A stretch of DNA of 64,000 nucleotides from Algoriphagus mannitolivorans DSM 15301 (GTDB lineage Bacteria; Bacteroidota; Bacteroidia; Cytophagales; Cyclobacteriaceae), in NCBI RefSeq assembly GCF_000429425.1, contig NZ_AUBV01000008.1, forward strand, positions 1-64,000, read 5' to 3'. Below, in pieces: positions 1 through 8,667 of this stretch (positions are counted from its first letter, which is position 1; every line of letters begins with the position of its first letter). A program made the position numbers and the translations under genes. Under the pieces are notes generated by a model. That model was not told the origin of the DNA and ran no database searches. It saw only the letters and a program-made list of their open reading frames with translations.

Positions 1-190
<190 letters not shown>

Positions 191-269
191 TATTGTCTAT
201 TTGTTAGTACACAGGATAAAACACCTAAGTGTTATACCCGCGCCTTCCTCAGGTTTTTATTTTGCCTTA

Positions 270-308
270 CAACACTTCAAAGAACTTGTCTCTTGACATT
301 TCAAGAGA
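270..308 (-). promoter_or_regulatory. rRNA leader boxB-like hairpin and boxA-like antitermination site
   Basis: In transcript order there is a perfect 8-bp hairpin (TCTCTTGA, 4-nt loop, TCAAGAGA; 289-308), a 3-nt spacer, then GTTCTTTGAAGTGTTG (270-285). The latter resembles the boxA element bound by NusB/S10 in rRNA leaders. Hairpin followed by boxA between promoter and 16S is the arrangement expected for rRNA antitermination. The function is inferred from position and similarity. Confidence 0.6.
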
Positions 309-337
309 TTGTGAGACCCTCGTCCCAAAAGCGAGTG

Positions 338-370
338 CAAAGATCGTTTTTTGTTTCTTTTTTACAAAAA
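338..370 (-). promoter_or_regulatory. Candidate rrn promoter
   Basis: On the minus strand TTTTTG (365-370) is followed after 19 nt by GATCTTTG (338-345), close to the Bacteroidota primary sigma consensus TTG-N19/21-TAnnTTTG. The stretch upstream is A/T rich with homopolymer runs, like an UP element. Transcription would start near 330 and run through the boxB/boxA leader into 16S. Confidence 0.5.
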
Positions 371-542
371 TCAAGAGAATTTTTTTTTACTTTTTTTTCT
401 CCTCTTTGCCTGCCGTTTTTCAAATTTCCCAGAGACGTCTTCTCGAATGGGAGTGCAAACATAGAAGTCTGATTCGGATTACACAAGTCTTTTCCATACA
501 AAAATTTCAAACTTTTTTTCCGGAAAATCTTCTGATTAAAAA

Positions 543-1052
543 TCAGGACTTTACCTTTTTAAAAAGTGGAACCGTACTGCACGGCTCTCCATACATTAGA
601 CTCTTCGACACTTGCTGGAGGATAGAAATCAATCTCCCATATGCAAAAAGCGGGATTGGAAATTTTGAACAACCCTTGATAACTACCGGTCGATTTCGGA
701 ATTCTTCCGGGTCGATTTTACTCAGGGTAACTTCAGCTATATGCTGCTCCAGGCTAAACAAGTCTCCCACTACATACCCTTTGGACACTCCTTCCAAATA
801 AGTACAGACCAACATGAATGCCCAAGTCGGCACAATCGCATCTGCAGAACAAGTAACGGCAACCCATTTATCTTTGAAAACTGACCAATCAAATTCCTTC
901 AATTCCTTCCGAAAATCCTTTTCCTTCAAAATCAGCTCCTGAAACAGGAAATCCTTAAGGTCAAAAACCACTCTTTCTTCTTGAGGGTAAAATTCCTCCA
1001 TATTCAAAGAAATAATGGAACTTGAAGCAACTCGATTGACAATCTCGCTCAT
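543..1052 (-). CDS. DUF2480 family protein
   Basis: 169 aa cytoplasmic protein with no signal peptide or membrane segment. It is recognised as the Bacteroidota-restricted DUF2480 family from its overall sequence: N-terminal MSEIVNRVASS, a central CSADAIVPTWAFML block and the GCSKFPIP motif. Function is unknown. The start overlaps the end of tsaB by 4 nt (ATGA), so it is translationally coupled and is the last gene of the rpmH-rnpA-ctpA-tsaB operon. A small hairpin with a 6-bp stem overlaps its stop codon (532-546), but a U tract is missing, so termination before the rRNA promoter is uncertain. Confidence 0.8.
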   Translation of the reverse strand: MSEIVNRVASSSIISLNMEEFYPQEERVVFDLKDFLFQELILKEKDFRKELKEFDWSVFKDKWVAVTCSADAIVPTWAFMLVCTYLEGVSKGYVVGDLFSLEQHIAEVTLSKIDPEEFRNRPVVIKGCSKFPIPLFAYGRLISILQQVSKSLMYGEPCSTVPLFKKVKS

Positions 1053-1738
1053 AGACTTAATAATGGATTCTTTTTAGAATGCAGGGCCTTAAACTCTTTC
1101 AGATAATTGGGGACGAAGTAGGCAATATCTTCAAACTCTTTATTCTTAAATTTCCCGAAAGCCAACTCTCCCATATGCAACGCTGAGAAATTTATCCCAT
1201 CACGAATTTCCAGCTGGGGTACAGCAATAACCTGCCGAATTTTATCCACCGCATCTCCAAGGAAAACAACCTTTCCTTTTGTCAAATAGTTCTCAAAAGA
1301 GTTCTCTTCAAGGATTTCAAAATCCAGTTTTGAAACTGGCTGATGCTGCTGGTCAAAAACTTGATAATAGACCTCCATCCTTCTGGCGTCTAATACTGGA
1401 ATAATATACTTCGCCGGAGTACTCCCAATAGCCGTTGCCATCGCCTGCAAGGTGTTGATGCCTATCAATGGCTTATCCAAGCCAAAGGCCAGACCTTTTG
1501 CAGTGGAAACTCCGATTCTTAAACCCGTATAGGATCCTGGACCTTCTGAAACTGCAATCGCATCCAAATCCTTCATTTGGATTCCTGCTTTTTCCAGAGC
1601 TACCTCGATCAATCCCATGATCTTTTCTGCATGCGCACCTGATTCATTCAATTCAGCAAGGGACAATAGCTCACCTTTGGAATGAACAGCAATGGAACAA
1701 ATAGCCGTAGAGGTCTCTATGGAAAGGATCAAAGCCAT
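1049..1738 (-). CDS. tsaB: tRNA threonylcarbamoyladenosine biosynthesis protein TsaB
   Basis: 229 aa member of the ASKHA/Kae1-like fold. It shows ILSIETSTAICSIAV at the N terminus, the ESGAHAEKI segment, and SEGPGSYTGLRIGVSTAKGLA, which is diagnostic for TsaB. TsaB is the non-catalytic partner of TsaD in making t6A37 of ANN-decoding tRNAs. The start follows the ctpA stop directly, and the 3' end overlaps DUF2480 by 4 nt. Length is normal for the family. TsaD, TsaE and TsaC are not in the window. Confidence 0.93.
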   Translation of the reverse strand: MALILSIETSTAICSIAVHSKGELLSLAELNESGAHAEKIMGLIEVALEKAGIQMKDLDAIAVSEGPGSYTGLRIGVSTAKGLAFGLDKPLIGINTLQAMATAIGSTPAKYIIPVLDARRMEVYYQVFDQQHQPVSKLDFEILEENSFENYLTKGKVVFLGDAVDKIRQVIAVPQLEIRDGINFSALHMGELAFGKFKNKEFEDIAYFVPNYLKEFKALHSKKNPLLSL

Positions 1739-3400
1739 TTATTTGGTGGATGCAGTAAGAGTTTGAGTGATTTTTCCAGGGTTCTTAAAATATGAAATAG
1801 CAAGCTCTACTGCGGGATCTTCATCTAATCCAGCTTCCACCATTCCCTCTTGGAAATAGTAACGGGAAACAATCTCCTCACTCAGGATTTTTCGAATCTC
1901 CGCTTGGTGCGTATCCAAATCTTTCTCTTTGCTATGATTTACTTTTGCTTTGATGGCTTCTAATTGCGCCTTGATTTCATCAAAGTACGGTTCCTTCGCT
2001 ACATATTTTTCCAAATCCTTTACTGACTTTTCAGTGTAGGTCGTGTAATCATATTCTTTTCCTACCAGGAACTTTTTGAAATCCTCATAATCCTGATCCG
2101 AAATTTTAAAAGTCATCGGGTTGGAGATTGATTTATGCTTATAGAAATATTGGGTAGCAAAATCAAAAACATGATTTCCCGCGACAAGAGTATAGGAAAT
2201 CGGAGCATACGTGATCTCGCCCACTAGTTCATCGGGTTCAATCCCTGCCCCATCCAGCACTAGTCTTCCATTAGAAGTTTTGAATGCTTTTCTAAGAGAA
2301 TCTGGCACGGTAGTGACTTCCCCATTTTCACGGGTCTGGGCATAATCGATAGCCTGAATACATCTTCCGCTAGGGATATAATATTTTGCGGTTGTGATTT
2401 TTACCTGGGCATTATAGGTCAGAGGAATAGTCGTCTGGACCAAACCTTTTCCGAATGATTTTCGACCCAGCAAAACTGCCCGATCGTAATCCTGAAGAGC
2501 ACCAGCGACAATCTCAGCTGCAGAAGCACTACGTTCATTAATTAATACCACCAAAGGAATGCTTTTATCAACAGGAGTTTTGGTGGTTTTGTAGGTATAA
2601 TTCACATTTTGAAGCTTCCCTATGGTTTTTACTACTTCTTTTCCTTTTGGAATAAATAGGTTCACAATTTCAACAGCCTCACTCACCAAACCACCAGGAT
2701 TATCCCTGACGTCCAAAATCACTTGTTGAGCCCCCTGCGATTTCAGCGCCAACAAGGCATTCCTTACCTCCACGGAGGCATTTGTGGTGAAGTCGCTAAG
2801 CTTGATGTAACCGGTTTTTTCATCAAGCTTACCATAGAAAGGTACATTCTTCAGAGAAATCTTTTTTCTGACCAGGTCAAATGACAAAGTATCCTTATCC
2901 CGCTTGACCACCACTTTAACAGAGGTATTTGCCGGCCCTTTGAGGAGTTCCGAAACTTGAGAGGTTGGTTTACCCACCACATTGACGCTGTCGATTTTCA
3001 AAATATAATCGGCAATCTTCAATCCTGCATTTTGGGCAGGAAACCCGGTGTAAGGCATGAGGATCATATTTCCTTCGCCTCTATTCCCTATTAATGCCCC
3101 AATACCTGCATATTCTCCGGTAGTCATCAATCTGAATTCATCGGAGTTTTCTTCAGGAATATATTCCGTGTAAGGATCCAGCTCCTCCAGCATGGCATTA
3201 ATTCCAATGGTCACCAATTCATCCGGATCGATCTCGTCCACATAATAGGAGTCCAATTCCCTGATAAGTGTGGCAAAAATGTCAATGTTCTTTGCGAGAG
3301 CGAATAGCTTATCATTTTTCACCTGAAAGGCAAAAACCCCGGAAAACAGGATAATGATCAAGGGAATCCAAACAACAGGTTTTTTGAAATTATGAATCAT
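1739..3400 (-). CDS. S41 family C-terminal processing peptidase (CtpA-like)
   Basis: About 553 aa from the start chosen at 3400. Order: N-terminal membrane anchor (VVWIPLIIILFSGVFAF, about residues 8-24), a segment before the PDZ, a PDZ domain (around GLKIADYILKIDSVNVVG), then the S41 catalytic domain with SASAAEIVAGAL (Ser nucleophile) and KSFGKGLVQT (general-base Lys). It is expected to process or degrade periplasmic proteins. The open frame extends upstream to 3499 but that part lies antisense-free inside rnpA and lacks homology-like character. The ATG at 3400 overlaps the rnpA 3' end by 11 nt and puts the hydrophobic segment at the N terminus. Confidence 0.9.
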   Translation of the reverse strand: MIHNFKKPVVWIPLIIILFSGVFAFQVKNDKLFALAKNIDIFATLIRELDSYYVDEIDPDELVTIGINAMLEELDPYTEYIPEENSDEFRLMTTGEYAGIGALIGNRGEGNMILMPYTGFPAQNAGLKIADYILKIDSVNVVGKPTSQVSELLKGPANTSVKVVVKRDKDTLSFDLVRKKISLKNVPFYGKLDEKTGYIKLSDFTTNASVEVRNALLALKSQGAQQVILDVRDNPGGLVSEAVEIVNLFIPKGKEVVKTIGKLQNVNYTYKTTKTPVDKSIPLVVLINERSASAAEIVAGALQDYDRAVLLGRKSFGKGLVQTTIPLTYNAQVKITTAKYYIPSGRCIQAIDYAQTRENGEVTTVPDSLRKAFKTSNGRLVLDGAGIEPDELVGEITYAPISYTLVAGNHVFDFATQYFYKHKSISNPMTFKISDQDYEDFKKFLVGKEYDYTTYTEKSVKDLEKYVAKEPYFDEIKAQLEAIKAKVNHSKEKDLDTHQAEIRKILSEEIVSRYYFQEGMVEAGLDEDPAVELAISYFKNPGKITQTLTASTK

Positions 3401-3776
3401 GAGAAAGTGGATTTTCGGATATTTCTTTGGAGAGCTTTGAAAGAGTCTGGGCCATTTTGGCTTGAATTTCAGAGAATGGCATTTCAGGGTTGCCGACAAA
3501 TATAAAGCCTAAAATTACTCCGTCTTGTGGAAGCAAATGCTTGTTGAGTCTATAGGACTCACGAACCCTTCTTTTGATCAAATTCCTCCCCGTTGCTCTT
3601 TTGATTTTCTTTTTGGAAACGGAAATAAGCACTTGGTTGGTTTGACCGGAAAGCTCAATTTTTCTTAAAAAAAGAACTTTGAATGGGTACAAAAAAAAAG
3701 AGGAACCTTCGTGAAAAAGTTCCTTGATTAGTTTTTCGGCATGAAGCCGTTCAGATTTTGTAAGCCGATAATTCAT
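3390..3776 (-). CDS. rnpA: Ribonuclease P protein component
   Basis: 128 aa, basic. The RnpA signature is seen as KIKRATGRNLIKRRVRESYRL, i.e. the RNR motif region that contacts the catalytic RNA. It assists the RNase P RNA in 5' maturation of tRNA. It lies just downstream of rpmH (48 nt gap), the near-universal rpmH-rnpA order, and overlaps the start of the peptidase gene. The RNase P RNA gene is not in the window. Confidence 0.95.
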   Translation of the reverse strand: MNYRLTKSERLHAEKLIKELFHEGSSFFLYPFKVLFLRKIELSGQTNQVLISVSKKKIKRATGRNLIKRRVRESYRLNKHLLPQDGVILGFIFVGNPEMPFSEIQAKMAQTLSKLSKEISENPLSHDS

Positions 3777-3824
3777 CGCAAGGACTGGACTCGTACGTGA
3801 ACATACGAAAAACAGCGCTAAGAA

Positions 3825-3983
3825 TTACTTCTTCAATGTCTTTTCGTCTGACACAGTAAGTTTGTGTCTTCCTTTGGCTCTTCTGGCTCTCAATACTCTT
3901 CTACCGTTAGCAGAAGACATTCTTTCTCTGAAGCCATGCTTGTTTTTTCTTTTTCTGCGAGAAGGCTGGAATGTTCTTTTCAT
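3825..3983 (-). CDS. rpmH: 50S ribosomal protein L34
   Basis: 52 aa, very basic. It begins [18 protein letters not shown] and contains the conserved [21 protein letters not shown] core of L34. It is the first gene of the rpmH-rnpA-ctpA-tsaB-DUF2480 operon. A strong promoter match lies 67-97 nt upstream. Confidence 0.97.
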   Translation of the reverse strand: MKRTFQPSRRKRKNKHGFRERMSSANGRRVLRARRAKGRHKLTVSDEKTLKK

Positions 3984-4049
3984 GATCGAATATCTTTATC
4001 TATTTGCTCCCTGAACTGTCCGATTTAGGATTGACCCCAAAAAGGACTG

Positions 4050-4080
4050 CAAAGATAGACACCATTTCCTGAAATACAAA
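4050..4080 (-). promoter_or_regulatory. Promoter of the rpmH-rnpA operon
   Basis: On the minus strand TTTG (4077-4080), 19 nt, then TATCTTTG (4050-4057): a full match to the Bacteroidota -33/-7 consensus. Predicted start near 4043, giving a leader of about 60 nt before rpmH. On the opposite strand TACATTTG at 4090-4097 is a plausible -7 box for the divergent M61 gene, but no good -33 accompanies it. Confidence 0.65.
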
Positions 4081-4123
4081 TCGGTGTCCTACATTTGTTT
4101 GTTTTAATTCCCAGAGGAAAACC

Positions 4124-5767
4124 ATGATACACTATAGCATTTCCTGTTCCTATCCTGCCTCACAATTCGTTAACATCCGCCTGGATCTGAAAATCCCCGA
4201 TTCCAACATGATTTTGCTCCAGCTACCGGCCTGGAGAGCCGGTCGATATCAGCTTGCAAACTACGCACAAAACATCCGAAAAATTGAAGCTTTTGACCCT
4301 TCTGGCTTAAAACTAGAAATCAAAAAATTAACCAAGGACCTTTGGGAAATCCAAAATAGCGAGCAGGTTTCCGTCCATTATGAATATTGGGCTGGAAAAA
4401 TGGATGCCGGAAACTCTTGGGTGGATGAGGAGCAGGTTTACCTGAATTTGGTCAATTGCTGCTTTGAGGTCGTAGGACATTCTGAAGAGAAAATTAAACT
4501 CACATTGGATTTGCCTCTATATCCTGACCAGATTACCACTCTTCCTAAAATCTCTTCCGGCTTCTGGCAGGCCCAAAACTTCCAACAGTTGGCAGATTCC
4601 ACTGTCCTGGCCTCCAAAGAATTGAAACATTGGGCCTATTCTTGCCTGAAGACCCAATTCCATATTTGGATTCAGGGGGAAGTTTGCTTTGAAAAAGAGG
4701 TTTTCCTCGAAAATTTCAGACAGTTTACTGAGAAGCTCATCTCTGATTTTGGAGAGTTTCCAGAGGAGGAATATCATTTCATTTTCCAGCTCTTGCCATA
4801 CTCACATTATCACGGAGTAGAACATCGCAGAGGAACAGTCATTACGTTCGGCCCTGCAGAATCCTTGAATCAGGACCCTGTAATGGAAGAATTGCTTGGG
4901 GTGAGTTGCCATGAGCTATACCACGCGTGGAATGTCTGCAGAATCCGTCCCAAAGAATTGCTTCCTTACAATTTTTCTCAAGAAACTTACACTCAGGCAG
5001 GATTGATCCTCGAGGGTGTCACTACCTATATGGGGGATCTTTATTTGCTAAAATCGGGAGTTTACGACCTATCCACCTACCTGAAGCATTTGGAAAAAGT
5101 CATCCAAAGAGAGCTTGATTCTTTTGGCTGGAGAAATCAATCCATTGCCGAATCCTCTTTTGACTTGTGGCTAGACGGATATGTACCGGGAATCCCTGAT
5201 AAAAAGGTTAGCATTTACACCAGAGGAGCCATTTTGGCAATGGGACTGGACGCCATGCTGATCGAGTCGGGAAGCTCACTTCCGAAAGTCATGAAGAAAA
5301 TGTGGGATCGGTTTGGGAAACCCATTTTGGGCTATGCCATTTCTGATTTTCAGGAAATCATTTTAGAGGAACTCCAAGATCAGAAATTGATCAACCGCTT
5401 TTTCAGCAGCTATGTAAATGGACATCTTGATTATTTCCCTGATTTCAAAAAACACCTGAAGTACTTAGGCTTGAATTGGAAAGAGGAATTTGAAGACAAT
5501 CCTTTACTTCATGAGTTCGGAATCAGGATAAATGACCAGCAACAAATTCTACAGATTCATCCCGAATCACCTTCCTTTAAAAGCCTGATGAAAGGTGATA
5601 TTATTTTGGAATCAAACCTGGAAAATCTCAAAGAAGCCTATTTGGAAATCAACCGACAGGGGAGAGCACTCCTTATCCACCTTGAGCATTCAGATGAGCT
5701 TTATTTCCCAAAAGTCAAACTTTCTTGTCCGAAAATCCTGGAATCCACAAAAATCTGGATAGGCTAA
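4124..5767 (+). CDS. M61 family metallopeptidase (glycyl-aminopeptidase-like, PDZ)
   Basis: 547 aa with no signal peptide. It has an N-terminal beta-rich domain, then the M61 catalytic domain with the zinc motif CHELYHAWN (His263, Glu264, His267) and the downstream EGVTTYMGDLY segment that supplies the third ligand. A C-terminal PDZ-like region (about residues 455-540, ending before the YFPKVKLSCP segment) follows. M61 enzymes cleave N-terminal Gly/Ala-type residues from peptides. It is a single-gene unit read divergently from rpmH. AGAGGA lies 7 nt upstream of the ATG, an unusually SD-like site for this genome. Confidence 0.88.
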   Translation: MIHYSISCSYPASQFVNIRLDLKIPDSNMILLQLPAWRAGRYQLANYAQNIRKIEAFDPSGLKLEIKKLTKDLWEIQNSEQVSVHYEYWAGKMDAGNSWVDEEQVYLNLVNCCFEVVGHSEEKIKLTLDLPLYPDQITTLPKISSGFWQAQNFQQLADSTVLASKELKHWAYSCLKTQFHIWIQGEVCFEKEVFLENFRQFTEKLISDFGEFPEEEYHFIFQLLPYSHYHGVEHRRGTVITFGPAESLNQDPVMEELLGVSCHELYHAWNVCRIRPKELLPYNFSQETYTQAGLILEGVTTYMGDLYLLKSGVYDLSTYLKHLEKVIQRELDSFGWRNQSIAESSFDLWLDGYVPGIPDKKVSIYTRGAILAMGLDAMLIESGSSLPKVMKKMWDRFGKPILGYAISDFQEIILEELQDQKLINRFFSSYVNGHLDYFPDFKKHLKYLGLNWKEEFEDNPLLHEFGIRINDQQQILQIHPESPSFKSLMKGDIILESNLENLKEAYLEINRQGRALLIHLEHSDELYFPKVKLSCPKILESTKIWIG

Positions 5768-5793
5768 AAAAAACCTCCAGGGTTCCCTGGAGG
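5766..5793 (-). terminator. Intrinsic terminator, minus strand
   Basis: A perfect 9-bp stem CCTCCAGGG/CCCTGGAGG with a 2-nt loop (5774-5793), followed on the minus strand by eight U residues (5766-5773). It ends transcription of the secreted protein gene at 5806-6534. It also touches the 3' end of the convergent M61 gene. Confidence 0.85.
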
Positions 5794-5805
5794 CTATTCT
5801 CTGTT

Positions 5806-6534
5806 TTATTGAAAATCCGAATCGGAAAGATTCTGATTAAATTTCAAAGAAGTGATTTTTGTCTGAAGAGCTACCGGGAGCATGGGATTTTTGATGGTCA
5901 TCATCATCGGATAAAAAACCCCATCTACTTCCTGATACTCAGAATAAGTGATATCCCCTGAGGCATCGCTGCTGGTTTTGTATTTCAACCCGGTCTCTAC
6001 GGAATAATATTCTTTAGTCACCATTCCATTGGGAAGGGTAATCTGAATTCCTTCAACTTCAACACCATCCATCATTTCAGATCCCAAAGAACTCAATTGG
6101 TAGCCAAGCTCCTGATAATAGGCTTCCGGGAAGACATACGTCTGAGCCTTTAGCATGGCTGCCATCTCCTCTGGGAGCTCCTGCACCTGGCCCATAGCCA
6201 TCACTTGGGCTTTCCCTCCTACAAACAAAGTCTTTTGCATGACATTACCCGAAACCGAAGTGGATTGCATCATACGCTGATTTTCAGCGTCAGAAATAGA
6301 CTTGATCTCAATGGACTGACCTTGAAAATTCGCCAAGGCTGTCATGGATACATTTTTTATTTTTTCCAGCTTCTCCTTTCCACCTACGGCAGCAAGATAC
6401 TTTTCAATGATTTCGCTTGGATCATTTTCAATTTGACGGTACTCCATTGGAGTGCTGAAAACGGGAGAAATTTGGACACTGACCCCAGAAGAAAAAGCTA
6501 AAGAGGTCGCAAGGATTAAAGATGTGATTTTCAT
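5806..6534 (-). CDS. Secreted protein, free copy of the M16 partner's C-terminal domain
   Basis: 242 aa with an N-terminal signal peptide (about 20 residues). The mature part aligns by eye with the last ~207 residues of the neighbouring M16 protein (6595-8640). Shared landmarks in order: YL.A.GGK.K...IK, SGNVMQKT / GGNVMQKT, FPEA.Y, SGD.TYSEYQ / SGDTYYSDYQ, and TIKNPMLP / TIKSPMIP. The fold is probably a LolA/LppX-like half barrel of the kind annotated as outer-membrane lipoprotein-sorting or DUF4292-like (inference). Function unknown. A hairpin terminator separates it from the M16 gene 17 nt upstream of its start, so its level may be set by read-through. Confidence 0.7.
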   Translation of the reverse strand: MKITSLILATSLAFSSGVSVQISPVFSTPMEYRQIENDPSEIIEKYLAAVGGKEKLEKIKNVSMTALANFQGQSIEIKSISDAENQRMMQSTSVSGNVMQKTLFVGGKAQVMAMGQVQELPEEMAAMLKAQTYVFPEAYYQELGYQLSSLGSEMMDGVEVEGIQITLPNGMVTKEYYSVETGLKYKTSSDASGDITYSEYQEVDGVFYPMMMTIKNPMLPVALQTKITSLKFNQNLSDSDFQ

Positions 6535-6550
6535 ATGAAATAGATTTGGG

Positions 6551-6585
6551 AAAAGTAAAGGTGCCAGACAGGTCGGCCTGGCACC
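6551..6585 (-). terminator. Probable (leaky) terminator between M16 gene and secreted protein
   Basis: Stem GGTGCCAG/CTGGCACC (8 bp, loop 10 nt; 6560-6585), followed on the minus strand by UUUACUUUU. It lies between two co-directional genes, only 17 nt from the next start codon. The interrupted U tract suggests partial termination. Confidence 0.6.
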
Positions 6586-6594
6586 AGAATGATT

Positions 6595-8640
6595 TTATTT
6601 TACGTCCTCATCGGAAACTGGAACATTTAATTCCATAGTGGTAACCTTAGCCTCCAATGGCATCGGGATCATCGGAGATTTGATGGTCCAAGTCATCGGG
6701 AGAAGGACTCCATCTTTTTGCTGATAGTCGGAGTAGTAGGTATCCCCAGAAGCCGGATTTTCATATTTGATTTTCAACCCGGAATCTTGTGCATAATAAT
6801 TGATCAATTTTGCTCCACTAGGCGCCGCAATGATCACTTTGTAAGCTGGAGTTCCTTCTACATCCTTCAATCCATCAAGGGTAAGGGTATAGCCATTTTT
6901 CTCATATACCGCCTCTGGGAATAGGTAAGAATTAAGTTTAGCTTCGGCAAGCTGTTCCTCATTCATTTCGATAGTCTGGCCTTGTACCACAATACTGCCT
7001 TTGCCGTCAATCAAAGCTGTTTTTTGCATGACATTTCCGCCAAAGGAAGTCTTTTGTCCATAGCGGTCATTTTCGGAGTCGTACACAAAAGCAATGGACA
7101 TTTTATTTCCCATCACATTGGCATCCATGGAGATTTTGGCGGTTTTGATCGCACTTACTTTGTCTTTACCTCCCAAAGCATTCAGGTAATTTTCCAATAC
7201 CTGCTCCGCAGTCATGTCAGCTTCAGCTTCGAGTTGTTTGGCTGGGAAACCCATGTTGTCAAATTCGATCACTTCACCAAACTGAGCCAGTTTTTCTTTG
7301 ATTTCGGCTCCATTACCCACAGTAGTGATGATGAATTTATCCGGCTCAATCAATCTTTTTGCAGTAGCATTGATGTCCTCAACAGTATAGCTGTTCAGCT
7401 TTTGCAGGTAAGTAGCATAATAATCCTTTGGCAATTTGTATCGCTCAATGTTCAAAGCAAAATTTGCCACTGTGCCAGGCTGCTCCAAGGATCTTCCAAA
7501 ACTTCCGGAAAGTTCGGCTTTAGCTTTATCCAATTCTTCCTGAGTCACTCCGTTTTCGACCAGATTCTTGATCTCATAAATAAATTCATAGACTGCAGAG
7601 TCCGTCACCTCAGTTCTTACTGAGGCAGTCGCAGAAATGGATGCTACCAATTTATCTGCACCGATGGAGGAATAAGCTCCATAGGTATAGCCTTTGTCCT
7701 CTCTTAGATTCATGAACAATCGAGAAGCTGATCCCCCACCCAAAATTTGGTTTAACAATCGGCTGGAAATATAATCCTGGTCTCCGATTTTCATTTCAAC
7801 TGGCTGAGTCACATTGATTACAGACTGCACAGAAGAACTTCTATCCACCAAAGCCACCGCTCGTTTGGCTGCTCTAGTAGGCATTGGATAGCTGAATTTC
7901 GGAACTTCACCCTTTTTCCACTTTCCAAAATATTGATTCACCACTTTCTCAGCTTCCGCCTTGGTCATATCTCCGACGATGGCCAAATAGGCAATATTTG
8001 GCTTGAAGTAGGTTTGATAGTATTTCTTAATGTCCTCAACAGTGATGTTGTTGATCGTTTCTTCAGTTTCGATTTCCCCATAAGGGTGGTTCTTGCCATA
8101 CAGCACCGCAGCAGCCAATCGAGACGAAATCGCCTGAGGATTGTCTTTGCTTTGTGCCAAACCTGTCAAAGATTGCTTTTTCAGCTTATCTAATTCCTCC
8201 TGAGGAAAAGTTGGGTTGTAAAGCACATCTGCCATTAATTCAAGAATCTTGGATTGATGCTTTTTCAAAGAGGAAGCAAAAAGAGAAGTAGAAGAAGCAC
8301 TCAAACTTCCGCCTATGAAATCGATCTCCTGATCCAACTGATCTTTGCTTCGGTTGGTAGTACCTCCACGCATCATTTCTCCCACAAAGCCGGTCATTCC
8401 TGCCTTATCTTTTTCAAGAATCGGATCCCGCTCCAGCACTAGGGTAAAGGATACCCGAGGCAACTTGGTGTTGTTGACTACAAACACTTTCAGTCCATTA
8501 GGAAGCGTGAAAGTTTCAGCTTCCTTGATTTTTATTTCCGGAGCAGGCCCAGAAGCTGGCAACTTGCTTCTGTCCACTTGTGCCATCAGGCCCAATGCGA
8601 CGAAAAGCGTCAATACAAAAGATATTGCTAGTTTTTTCAT
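6595..8640 (-). CDS. M16 family peptidase, non-catalytic subunit, with extra C-terminal domain
   Basis: About 681 aa from the ATG at 8640, chosen because it gives a clean signal peptide (MKKLAISFVLTLFVALGLMAQ). Two M16 half-domains fill residues ~30-465. Where active M16 enzymes have HxxEH this protein has FVGEMMRGGT, so the zinc site is gone. It does carry the R...Y substrate-binding pair of non-catalytic subunits (GGSASRLFMNLREDKGYTYG). Residues ~475-681 form an added domain related to the next gene. It likely pairs with the product of 8668-9999 as a periplasmic heterodimer. The gene follows that gene by 27 nt. Confidence 0.88.
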   Translation of the reverse strand: MKKLAISFVLTLFVALGLMAQVDRSKLPASGPAPEIKIKEAETFTLPNGLKVFVVNNTKLPRVSFTLVLERDPILEKDKAGMTGFVGEMMRGGTTNRSKDQLDQEIDFIGGSLSASSTSLFASSLKKHQSKILELMADVLYNPTFPQEELDKLKKQSLTGLAQSKDNPQAISSRLAAAVLYGKNHPYGEIETEETINNITVEDIKKYYQTYFKPNIAYLAIVGDMTKAEAEKVVNQYFGKWKKGEVPKFSYPMPTRAAKRAVALVDRSSSVQSVINVTQPVEMKIGDQDYISSRLLNQILGGGSASRLFMNLREDKGYTYGAYSSIGADKLVASISATASVRTEVTDSAVYEFIYEIKNLVENGVTQEELDKAKAELSGSFGRSLEQPGTVANFALNIERYKLPKDYYATYLQKLNSYTVEDINATAKRLIEPDKFIITTVGNGAEIKEKLAQFGEVIEFDNMGFPAKQLEAEADMTAEQVLENYLNALGGKDKVSAIKTAKISMDANVMGNKMSIAFVYDSENDRYGQKTSFGGNVMQKTALIDGKGSIVVQGQTIEMNEEQLAEAKLNSYLFPEAVYEKNGYTLTLDGLKDVEGTPAYKVIIAAPSGAKLINYYAQDSGLKIKYENPASGDTYYSDYQQKDGVLLPMTWTIKSPMIPMPLEAKVTTMELNVPVSDEDVK

Positions 8641-8667
8641 TTTTTTTCGATCTAAAAGGTCAAACAA

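Noticed and set aside
532..546. Small hairpin at the DUF2480 stop as a terminator
   Set aside because: A 6-bp A/T-rich stem without an adjacent U tract; not enough to call.
229..801. Plus-strand frame of 190 codons over the rRNA leader and the DUF2480 3' end
   Set aside because: It overlaps the rRNA promoter and leader and is antisense to the DUF2480 gene, with Phe/Ser-rich composition typical of a shadow frame.
3401..3499. Longer N terminus for the S41 peptidase
   Set aside because: It lies inside rnpA, and the extra 33 residues precede the membrane anchor. The ATG at 3400 gives a proper N-terminal helix.
6982..7623. Plus-strand frame of 213 codons inside the M16 gene
   Set aside because: It is antisense to a well-supported gene with signal peptide and family motifs, and has no recognisable features.
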